The translations under genes were made by a program, and so were the position numbers. Shown here one piece after another: positions 24,751 to 35,700 of a stretch of 64,000 bases of DNA. The DNA comes from Atopsyche davidsoni. Taxonomy: Eukaryota > Arthropoda > Insecta > Trichoptera > Hydrobiosidae. Numbering within the stretch: the stretch's first letter is position 1; every line of letters begins with the position of its first letter. The notes beneath the pieces were generated by a model that did no database searches, was not told the DNA's origin, and saw only the letters and a program-made list of their open reading frames with translations. The stretch spans positions 1,525,501 through 1,589,500 of the forward strand of contig JAILWY010000009.1 in the NCBI GenBank assembly GCA_022113835.1, in the 5' to 3' direction.

Positions 24751-25680
24751 GAAAAGCAAAAGTGCTCACTTGTAACAGTATTTAGTAACCATCTAGTCTT
24801 TTAGCTGACCATTTGTGGTGTACAGCTATAGCTAGGATCCTTCGATACAATTACTGTCGGCTTGCAGTTGTTGAACCGGCGCTGGTGTCGAGCCGGAGCG
24901 ACCGAGGAATAGACGAGTCTAGACAGATCTCGATTCGAGACACTTTCTCGGTGTACACCTGAGCACAGTGCGCACGATGAACCCAAAAACACGACGGATC
25001 CACGGCGATACGACACGCCACCTCACAGGTAGGCAGGCGCCAGGCGCACAGGTAAATTAAAAAATAAACACATGCCCGCTTCGGAGAATCTTTTTTCATA
25101 CGCGATAGTAGTGTCAGTGCGGAACGTGACGGGATTTATAAACCACGCCTTTGTATTATTTTTATGTAAGTATTGACGCAAAATAAAAATTATTCATTTC
25201 ATTTTTTAAAACTTTATTCAATACAATACAATAATTAACTTAACGAAGAGTTACACCATGAAATTATGCTTTATTATGCATCTTATACCAAAGTAAACCA
25301 AATGATTGTGTGTCGTTGCACTTAATATAATTTTATTGGAAAATGGTTAAAAAAATAACTGATAGCAATTCCTTGTAAGTTGTGTTGCTGCATGTGAGCT
25401 TCGACATTGATAACGATTTTTTATACTAGGCGCTAAGTGTTTATTAGGCATGTTGTCGCTAATGCAACAGGCATATGTACACTGCATTTATCGATCGGGT
25501 TGCGTTGATGTTGTTCTATTGTTAATGGCACAGCCTGTCCTCCTAAAAGATAATCTGGACGAAAAATCTATAACGTATATGAGTATGAAAATACAGGAAA
25601 AGGGACAGGTAATACAGCAGTTAAAAGCAATCTACGTATAAGAAACTTTCCTTGTTTTATTCAAGGGAATCACATAAAAT
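24750..25680. other. Non-coding stretch
   Basis: I see no gene that I can support. A 63-codon frame at 25,450-25,641 (+) matches nothing I know and is probably chance. Confidence 0.45.
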
Positions 25681-25687
25681 CCGTATC

Positions 25688-25755
25688 ATCATCTTCATCA
25701 ACTGCCTCTCCTCAAAGGAGGTTGGAGCCAATATCACTGAGCATATACTCATGCT
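25688..25755 (+). repeat. Dispersed 65-bp repeat, copy 2
   Basis: The copy shares ATCTTCATCAACTGCCTCTC, then GGTTGGAGCCAATATCACTG, then AGCATATACTCATGCT with the copy at 18,366. Orientation is the same as copy 1 and opposite to the copy at 32,717. Confidence 0.7.
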
Positions 25756-25809
25756 GGCCTTTCGAAAGTTTTTTTAAAAATGATTTTTATTTATTTATGT
25801 TAGTTTGCA

Positions 25810-25892
25810 GACAATTCATTATCATCCGAACTCGAACACAAAGCTTCATGGTAGGCTAGCAAGCTTGTTAATCACTGGACCATGACGCGGTT
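25810..25892 (-). repeat. tRNA-derived SINE, copy 2
   Basis: Minus-strand sequence reads CATGGTCCAGTGATTAACAA, then GCTTGCTAGCC, then a B-box-like TGTTCGAGTTCGG. The GGTCCAG and GCTTGC words match the copy at 63.3 kb. It adjoins the dispersed repeat at 25.7 kb. Confidence 0.5.
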
Positions 25893-25899
25893 TTAATGG

Positions 25900-28800
25900 T
25901 AGCGCCTGTCTTCAATAGATATTGATTCTGCTCAGGAAAAAGGATCGCCTCGTGTGACCATCAAGCTTAATGAAGATGTATTCCGCGTATATCAAAGTCA
26001 GTCGTGAATACTTGCCTAGTATTTTCTAATTTTATAGTTCCACCATGTTGACATGCAAATAAAAACACTTGAAACTTTTATATTCATACAAAATCCACAT
26101 GGTAAATATATTACATTTCATCTATACAGCTTTCATTTCGTGAGTGTACTCTAAAACGTATATTCAAATGTGCTTGTTATGCCGCTCGTGTTGTGGCACG
26201 TGACGTGTTTGGGTTCTAATTGAAAATATATATTTTAACTATGTTCAGGCTTCGGTCTATTTTTGCTTTTTAACATTCTTATGGGTTAAGCTAAATATGC
26301 TTTAAACGCCAAAAAACCTAAACCTCAATATTTATAAACAAGATTTTGTATATCTTGCATAAAAAAAAAACTTAAACTGTGAGTCAACAAAATTTTTAAA
26401 AAATCAGGTCAGTATCAAAAATGAACTAAACGAAAGTTATTTTTGAATTTTACTTGATTTTGCTTAATGCAGCGTTAATATCATGGTAAAAATGTAACTT
26501 TGAACTATATCGCTCTATAAGTGTATTATTTTATTTGTAGCTTTTACAGCAAATACTTTGCTTTGAGTAGCTTTATTTGTAGCAGCGTGAACGATGCGGC
26601 GAGTATTTGAAATTAGTTTAAATTCTGCTGAAGTTCTGTCATGTACACAGTTTTATTATTTAAAGGTGCCCGCAAACTGATCCAATACTAACTGGCAGAA
26701 TACGACAGGCAATTCTCGTTATGGCCTGCTTCTGCGGCGAAACCCCGATCACTCGAACATATAACTCGAGTGAAGTAAAAAGTAAAGTAAAAATTTAATA
26801 TTGTACACAAAAAGTGCTTGGTGATCAGTAGTCACCATCGATGCGTTAAAAGAACATAAATACTTATATATTTTAATACATTGAAAATTTAAGAGTTAGT
26901 ATGGTTTTTTGAGTGCTTCGAACTAGATGCATTAATTATTTAGTGTTTCAAAATAAACTTTTTTTTTGTATTAATATTTCAAGAGTGTGTGGTTTCCTGT
27001 GGATTGGATGTGGCGACGTATTTCGTTAAAAATACTTTTGTTATTTACACCAAATCAGCCGGCCGGCGCGAAGCGTTCTCACGCTACAAATAATTGTTTC
27101 CCTTGTTTATTAAATGCTTGCAATACCATCGTGATAACTGAAGAAAATAATAAAAGAAAAATCATTCAAATGAAAATAGCAGATCTGCTCAATTTGTAGT
27201 ATTTTTAACAATTCGGGTCGTTTCTTCAACCTGGCTTTTGACGACATTAAGGTCAGTAGGTTGAAAATATGAACCGACATATCCGCAATGAGTATAAACT
27301 TAAAGCTTTGCAATATGTAACGGGTCGCTTAAAACTTGGATTAAGCATTCAACCGTTGCACGGAGTTGCTGTCAACAAGACATATGCATAAAAAAAAAAT
27401 CAGTACTTGTAAATATTAGATGTCTTAAAATTGAAGTTGTATTCTATATCCAATTTATTTGATGTTATTTAATAGTCTTTGCAGAAATGTAGTAGATCGC
27501 TTGAACAAGCAACAGACGCTTGGATTAAGTATTCAACCGCTGAAAGGCGTTGGTGATCGAAGTCAGATACATCGAATTCGCTTTAAGCTTGCTTAACTCT
27601 CAAACGTTAAGTGCCATATTGAGTTTTAGTTTTAAAATCATCGTTTCGACGAGATTTTATAATAAGTGAACCCGTTGAACGATGGCTTCGCGTGTGCAGG
27701 GTCCGTGCGTCTGGATCACATTCGGGTAATAAGCTACGGTCAACGTCATATGGCGCGCATCGCATAGCAACAGTCTACAATTTCCATGTGCCAGTTTCTC
27801 GGTCGAATGTAGCTCAGCCGCCTCAGTCATAGAAGTTTTCACTTTCGTATAAACGTGTTTCCATTGAAGAGGCGAGAAAGGTGCTGGCCGGCGCGGGCGA
27901 GTTGGCTGTGACCGCGAAAATAGATCTCTGAGTGATTGCGTTTCAATAAAAGGGAAAACGCCGGCCGGCTATTCTGGGGGCTCCGCCATGCCCAGTGAGA
28001 GTCCGGTGATGCACCAGCCTGACACTCGAAGCCAAGAAGCTCTGGCCAGCAGAAACAGAGCACCAGGCCTCCACCACCTCTACACAGATACATTTTTTTT
28101 TTAATTTTACTGCTTCTACATCAGGTGTTTTGCCTGCGTAACTAAGAAGCAAACCTGAGACAAGAAAATATATAAATTTTTATCATATTAAAATATATTC
28201 TAGGAATATACTTAGTTAAGTGATTTTCCATGACTTTTTACCGTGGAAGCAACTTATGATTTTTAAAATATAAAAAAAAATAGAAAAATAACTCCACTTT
28301 CAATTTCTCACCTAATCCTTTTTCTAGCACTGTGCATATCAAACTTCACTTAAATATTACTAAAAATGTAATACTGTTCAACAACAATAAACTATAAAAA
28401 TAATGATAAATAACACATTTACAATCAAAGTTAACGTTCAAAACCTTCAGGTGGTAAAATTGTTCAAATGTTCATGGTGAAACACAAAACTCTCGTATAA
28501 TATTTATAGCAAATAATGTTCGTTATTTACTCTGAAAATACTTTTACACAAGATATCACAGCATGAGTTTTAGTTTAGTTTAGCCATTTATTTACTTAGA
28601 AGTCCGTCTCTCAGAGGTTGCGGGCTCCTGGTCGATATAATGTCATATATTTTTGTCACATTTTTAGCCTGTAAAGACAATACCAGAGTCTGAACTCAAA
28701 AAAAGAAGGTCTTAAACTGATCAAAATAAAAAAAAAATTACTGTACGTAAGGCAATATTTTTTAACACAGAAAAATTTACCTAAAATGAAAATGGCATAT

Positions 28801-30530
28801 CGTAGTGGAGAGGTAATATAAAATTACAAATATTTAATACTACATTTAAGGTATAAGATAAAGCTCAATTACTGCCATAATACGTTTATAAAATTGAATA
28901 ATAAATAAATAAAAAAAACTGAGTACTAAATATTGTGTTAGAATTTCAAAATATCTATATAACGTAGTAAAATTTAATTTTAAAAATCGCTTTATTGCGG
29001 TCAAGAAAATGACAGAACTTTTCTAAGGGAAATTATATGAATTGTTGAAAAAAATACTGTAAAAAAGTTTATAAAATTCAGAAAGCGACAGCAGTAATTT
29101 GACTGTAAAAAATATAAAATAATAACCTCAACATAAGCATAATCCTAATTCCTAATCCGTAACATTGTGTGTAGCATGTGTACAATGCGCGGAAGTCTTC
29201 ATATTAAAACCAAAACAAAATCATAATAATAAAAAAACAAATACTTTCATACGTAGCCTTAGAGTTGCGCTCCACAGTTTAAACATATGAACGTTTGCCT
29301 ATAAATTACACTACCGCCATAAATCAATTACATTGAAGTCTGATAAAAATACGAGATAATTCCACCAGTATAAAAGTTTAAAGCAACTTAGTAACCGATG
29401 GTAATCGCCCTCATGAATCTCCATGCACAATGAGCACGGATCCCAGAGCCTGTGAGAGTATTTTATCCCTTTTAATATAAATGAAGCTATGGGGGGGGGT
29501 TGGTTAACTGAAAGCAAAATAATCGAGCCTGCTGCACTTCAGAGGGACGCGGCGTTGCCTGGTTACTGAGTGTTACATAAAAGATAAATACGTATTGATT
29601 ATTACTGTAAGCCTATTCACAAATAAAGATTTATTACGCTTCCCTGTCACCATACCCGTGATTAGTCTACTGATCTCTATTGCTGGATATAGATCTGCCG
29701 TATTCTCCCCATAACCCAGTCGACTTCTGCTGCCTTCCACATTATCTATAGCAGCTTATTATTTCTCGATTTTTACTCAAAATATAAGTCAATCGGCTCA
29801 ATTAGAAACGAGTTAGCACATAAATGTCTGCACTGGAAAAAAATATTTTTCAATTGGGATTTATTAATAAGCATATCCTAATTCAGTAATATAATTTTTA
29901 AATCATGTTAACTAGTATGATTTTCAGGAAAATAAGTTTCATAACATTTCATTTCAGACAAATTTTTGATAAATGTTTTTATTATCTTTAATTATTTTGG
30001 CACGATAAAAGCGGGTCTGTTACTCGGATAATATATTTATAACTGTGAGTAAATAAATATTGGGTCTGGACAATAACATTAAAAATTTTGTATTATATTA
30101 TACCACATGATGTTCACAATTCTTCAAGACTTCAATCACGTTTTAAAGGTGTTTTCATCACATTTGTGTGCAGAGAAATGATCTTTTTTTTTTTTAGTAA
30201 ATAACGAGTGTAAAGACGTTAACAAAATACAAGGTCTATTAAAATAATAAATAAGCATAAGAGTCAGTTCAAGAGTTCAGTGCTGTTTGGTTTAAAAGCT
30301 CCCCTAACAGAAATGTGGAAGCTGGACTGTGATGGATAGGTAACTTCGACCTATCAGTTCCACTGTCGTTCCCAAAATACGTGAAATTTCTTTTCAATTA
30401 AAGCTACAATGGTGGTAGCTACGTGCCGGGCTGCACGCAGATGCCCGCCACGTGCAGACGGCCGCCACCAGGAATGTTCCAGAAAAAAAAATACTTTGGG
30501 GTACAGCACCGAACCATTTTTTAAGGACGA
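25900..30530. other. Non-coding stretch
   Basis: I see no gene here. A word of about 25 bases, CTTGGATTAAG followed by ATTCAACCG, occurs twice, at 27,334-27,358 and 27,518-27,542. A somewhat GC-richer patch at about 27,860-28,080 gives no recognisable domain in any frame. Confidence 0.5.
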
Positions 30531-30537
30531 CCTTTTA

Positions 30538-30812
30538 TCCGAGCCAGCTACACACGCGGCGACAAAACCGGCAACCAAATGGTAATCAGCCAAAAGCGTC
30601 ACTTTTTGCATTATTTTAACCCGGATACACACGCAGCAGCACAGCTATGTAATTAGCCAATAGCGTCCCCATGTTTTTTTATGGTATACCTTGAATCAAT
30701 ATTCACGCCTAAGTGAACGCAATTAGCGGGTAAACCATAAAAAACACAAAATAATATAACTCCAATGGGCTGATTGCAAGTTGTGTCGCTGCGTGTGTAC
30801 CCGGCTTTGGCG
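30538..30812. repeat. MITE-like block with repeated, partly inverted words
   Basis: A unit like CCGGGTACACACGCAGCGAC followed by AATCAGCCA occurs at about 30,538-30,600 and 30,618-30,660 in plus orientation and at about 30,755-30,812 inverted. Repeated and inverted subunits of this sort are typical of foldback or MITE elements. I could not define exact ends or a target duplication. Confidence 0.4.
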
Positions 30813-30819
30813 TACCAGA

Positions 30820-32135
30820 CAGATAGTCGCTTGTTCCCCGATATAAATATTGGGGTCTTTTGTAAGACGCGGGGACCAATTTCAACGTTAAAACGCAGAC
30901 TTGATTTATAACCAGATTTTAAATGCGAACTAAAAAAACAGCAACGAGCCATGTGGGAACAGAGCTGTTTGATTCGGGCCATTAGCATGTTGGTTCATAG
31001 GTAGGTACTGCGCTGCTACACCGGCGATTTCTTTCTTATTGATACGATGATGATTTATTGGCAAACTCGCCTATGTGGCTATTTTTATGGGGATTGATCT
31101 CAGGTCTAGGTGTATTGAACATTTAATATTATTTTTTTTTATGGAAAACGACTTGAATATCATTCTGTCGATACTTAATAAAATCAATATCAAAAGTCAC
31201 TAAAATAGCAGTCATTTTTATATTATGATTCTCCTTGATTAAAAATGTACACAGTCTGACTCATCACGCTATCATAACATTACAATACATGAGTAAGCGA
31301 CCTTGACGTAATTAGTCCGACTATACGATAATAAAGTATCTGGTGGCTGAATATGCAAAGGAGCTTTCCTGAAGCAAAAGCAACCACCCACCGTGACAGA
31401 TCGCCAGACATCCTGCCGCGTTCCACTCTGCCGGCTGTAATGTACTTCGCTGAGCAAACAATGTATCCACGAAAAAATATCTGAAAATACATACACTGTC
31501 TACATGAAAAATGCAACAGCGTCTAATAGAAAATCACGAGTCAGATGGAAACTGAAACGAAAAATATTCTACGAATACCTTTTGAATACATGATTCATAC
31601 AAGTACTTATTCATTCCATGTCCTAAATACATTTTACGAAACAAGCATCTCATTAGATGCACGGTCCATGTTACTAAAAAAGTTTACTAAAATAAACCAC
31701 GATGCTATTTATCAATTGATTCGAACACATCTTATCATCAGTAAGCAGTTTTTCCAACCACCAGTATCCGAAGCGGTAGCTACCACTTACCACGACGTAG
31801 ATATACGGAAAATTAATCAACAAATAAGAATAGTGAAATGGCTAGGAGATTACGAACATTTTTGTTTGGGAGTGCTTTTTCAGACTGAAGCCATGTGGCT
31901 ATTTATATTCATTGTTTAAGCATTGAGTCCACGCTACCTCCCCGCTCTCCCCATTCTGTCTTGGAATTATTGTGGAGGGATGTGCTCTGGAAGTACCTTG
32001 TCGAGGTGGGGGTCTCCTGCTATTGTTTCTGTAGCTTGCTGCAAAATGAGTATCAGATCTAAACGCTAGAGCTATGTAAGGAAAAGATTATATAAGAATG
32101 CTTTTGGGCATCAGCAATACGGAGACTTATCTTTC
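30820..32135. other. Non-coding stretch
   Basis: I see nothing I can identify. A 124-codon frame lies at 31,545-31,919 (+), with no recognisable domain and AT-rich codons; it may be chance. Confidence 0.45.
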
Positions 32136-32140
32136 TGATA

Positions 32141-32645
32141 TAGGGTGTCCAAAAAGAGTATCGGGTTATTGCAATCGGGACCGTTATTGTGATATGCTGC
32201 GAAATTTTTTGGACCCAGAGTTGCAGGAGTTTCAAGGCCTTGCCATACATCCAATCAATCAATTGAAGATGTTAACGAATTATTCCTTAATAAGGTAATA
32301 TCAACTGGCCTCCCAGAAGCCTCGACCTTAGCCCTCTTGACTATTTCGCATGGAGACACCTTAAAAGTAGGGTTTATAAGAATAATCCGACGAACCTAAC
32401 GGAATTGAATCAAAACATCAGATCAGAAATGACAAAAATATCGAGGGCTATGTGTCAGCGTGTTATCAGCAATCTTTGCTCCAGATTAGGATAGTGCCAT
32501 CAGCGCGTAACGGTCACTATTTGGATAACATCATCTTTTCGAAATAATCTTCCATTTTGTATTCTTATAATCAGCAATTAAAATAATACTTGATTACTAG
32601 TAGTTTTTGTTTTACTGAACTAACAAATACACTTTTGGACACCTA
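32141..32645 (+). mobile_element. Mariner-type element, internal deletion derivative with both ends
   Basis: The left end reads TAGGGTGTCCAAAAAGAGTA and the reverse complement of the right end reads TAGGTGTCCAAAAGTGTA, so terminal repeats are present next to TA. Inside, a frame just after the left end gives RYCDMLRNFLDPELQE. A second stretch at about 32,305-32,480 reads WPPRSLDLSPLDYFAWRHLK and then RVYKNNPTNLTELNQNIRSE, ending CSRLG and a stop. Both match the catalytic half and C-terminus of IS630/Tc1-mariner transposases of the WPPRSPDL type. The N-terminal half and the second acidic motif are lost. At about 505 bp it is a short non-autonomous derivative. Confidence 0.75.
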
Positions 32646-32716
32646 TATAAAACTGCGATGTAGAAGGACCCGGGGAACCATTACACTATTTTCCCCTTAG
32701 AAAACTATGAACACTA

Positions 32717-32780
32717 CGAGTAGCTCAGTGAAATGGTCGCCAACCTCCACTGAAGAGAGGCACTTTATGAAGAAGAAGCA
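32717..32780 (-). repeat. Dispersed 65-bp repeat, copy 3 (inverted)
   Basis: The reverse complement reads CTTCATAAAGTGCCTCTCTT, then GGAGGTTGGCGACCATTTCA, then CTGAGC, matching the copies at 18.4 and 25.7 kb. Confidence 0.7.
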
Positions 32781-32789
32781 TTGAGTATT

Positions 32790-35700
32790 ACAAACTGCTA
32801 TTAGTATATTTCAATCAATTCATCATTTCCACCCCTTGCATAGCATCACGTGTGGCCATTGGTTGGTTCCATTGTGCGATCCTGGCGCAGTTCTCCGGAT
32901 CGGTTTCCGCCGGCCCGTATCGACAACTCAGCGATAATCGAGACGAGCATCGGCTTTCTCTTATTGTGCCCGAATCGCGCGCCCGTATGAGAACTCGTCA
33001 CCGGCCTTAATCTCCTCGCACATAATGCGTCTGGCGACCAGGGCGGCGCGTGGTGACGGGCACTATCGATTTGATTCGACCAAGTGATAGAAACAATCAA
33101 CTTTCTACCGTTTTGCCCGAATCGCGCGCCCAAATCAGAATCAAAATAATACCGTACCGAAAATTTCAACAGTCCATTCGCTGATTCATTAATTTATTCG
33201 AATCAATCAAATGCTTTGAATAATCGATTTTTCGATTACAGCAAGGAGATAGGTACGATTTGTTTATATCAAAACTAAACCGGAAGCATAAAAAAAATCG
33301 ATCAGGCTCATGCGGGGGGTGACAAGGCATCTTTAATTTTTACCTATTATAAAACGTGATTGTGTCTGAAGTAGTTTTAATTTAAAAAAATATATATACG
33401 AAGCATCCACACGTGGTAAAATCGAAACTCAATGGAATTAATACATTATTTTTTTATTTCGTAGCATATGCACTCCTTTGGAGTATTTCGTAAAATTGCT
33501 GACCAACCATCACCGAGTAAAGTGTGTCTTAAAATTGTAACAAGCTTTAGAATTTATTTTTGTTAGTTGTGAAATCCCAAGCATGCCATTTGATTGCAAA
33601 ATATGAATTTATATACAAGAAAATCATAGTCACGGTATTATAACTTGAAAATCAAAAAACACAAAGTGTTGCGACTCAACATGAACTCTGAACTTGTTTT
33701 TGAAATAAAACCAAAGCATCAATAAAGAGTCAATATGATCTTCCAGTTATAAGTCGTCATTGAACAGATTTTGATTATTCGGCAGTTTCTCTTGCAACAT
33801 TGCACCAGAACAGCCGCGTGATCAAATCTATCATCTGGATCGTCGCTCTGTTAGATGGTAATATCGTTTCGACCTCTGAGTTGAAACCCGAGAGATCGCT
33901 TGCGTCAGAGAATTGTAAATCAATGTGAATTACTATTCCAGGAATAAATAAAAACCGAATTCAAAGTTGCATTTCATATGCAAATCTTATTCCCTATCGA
34001 ATCGAATCAGTCAGCCATCACCTCCGAACGGATCGATCTCAATATGCATTTATGTAGAACCGCCTCACACACGATACTTTCAAATAAATGAATACCAAAC
34101 GGACGATCTTAAGAATTCTAATACAATGCAGCAGGGAGAGCGGAGGCACCCGCCATTTCGAAAACCGATGCCCAAACCCTCCGTTGCTAGGCGAGTAATC
34201 GAGTTGCAAAACCCGCCCTGGGTATTTTGAAGTAATATTTATAATATGCTATAACGCTACTCCAAGTAATATTTTTCAATTCGCGATTGGCTCAAAATCT
34301 ACAGATATTTCCAGGGCGGGTTTTCAAAGTCGATATGATATATATACACTTGAATAATGTATATTCACGCTTCTGTAACATTAAGTTACAAACTGAATAG
34401 ATTTCCAGAAAAAATAATTTAATATTTATAACCATCGCCGTTTGCGTTGCCGCTGCATCACCAAGGTGGCGCAGGACCCATGGACTTCCGGCGGATTATT
34501 TTCTCAATATGCTTTGAAGCAGGTTTTATGATTATCGCTTTCAAGCCTTAAATAATCTGAACGAAATGGTGCCAACATAGTTACGTTTTGGTAAAAACCA
34601 CAGTAGTAAAAAAAATTCCCCCAAAAAGATACACAAAAGTTTAAAACAAACATAGAGAAATATTTGAAATTGATAATAAATTGTACTGACGCGACCGCTT
34701 TGAGTAGTGTAAATATAACTTTTATTTTCTAAAGACATGAAAGACGGATAGATCGTCTCGAGAAAAAAATAAGTAAGCCTGCGTCAATACATTAATTCAG
34801 ATTTTTGCTGGTTACTTCAATTTTTTGTTAATATTTCTGCGCGTAAGTCGCATATATTTAAGTTTTTTTATTCTGGCAAAGCAACTGCTCTCAACGACAT
34901 GAACACGTGTAGTAATAGGTTTGATTCAAATATTATATTGTAAATTAATTTTATTTATTTCATTTAACATCTACTATATATGGTTCATTGCATTTCATAT
35001 ATTTAATAAAACTTAAAAAAGACTTAAAACGAGTTGCTACTCAAAAACATACAAGCAGAAAATATGCAAATTCCTCGTTACTTATCCGCCATGAGCATTG
35101 CAAAAAGACACTGCTTGAAAAGAGTCTCGGGGAGCTCGAAGGAGAAAATAAAACTTAACTGCCGGTTTATGAGTTCAAATATCTCCGTACTGAGCTTGCA
35201 TTCGCGTGAGTTTAATATTTAAAAAAAATATATACCCAAACCATAAAAATAAAATAAACGACGCGACACTGTCTCCCGGTTCGAACTGGACGGAGAATTA
35301 CTTGACGTTATCCTACTCGGGGCCCGAGATTTATCCGCGAGCGCGATAATGAGGCCGATGAAATATGTATGAATATGACAAAAAAAAATGTCTGTTTACA
35401 GCCAAATGATTATATTTACATAGCCTTTGAATGATAAAAACCGAGCGCGGGCAAGGCAGGGCGGCGCGCACCTTCATCCACTCGAGTAAACTCCTCCGCC
35501 GAGGACTCGCGTCCTGCAGCTTTTTCCTGTCTCTACAGTTGTGATGGAGTTTCGACCTTTGGGACAGCCGAAGACATCCTCGAGACGTCTCGGCGACCAG
35601 TATTGGTCAACAGTCGCCGAAGTCGCGTGCTGCGGTGAAAGGCAGCCGCCAGGACGCGAACCGTTCGTTATTTCGCTACTGAAATGCCAGCTTGCGGCAC

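Noticed and set aside
31545..31919. 124-codon frame on the plus strand
   Set aside because: No recognisable domain, AT-rich codons and no supporting gene structure around it.
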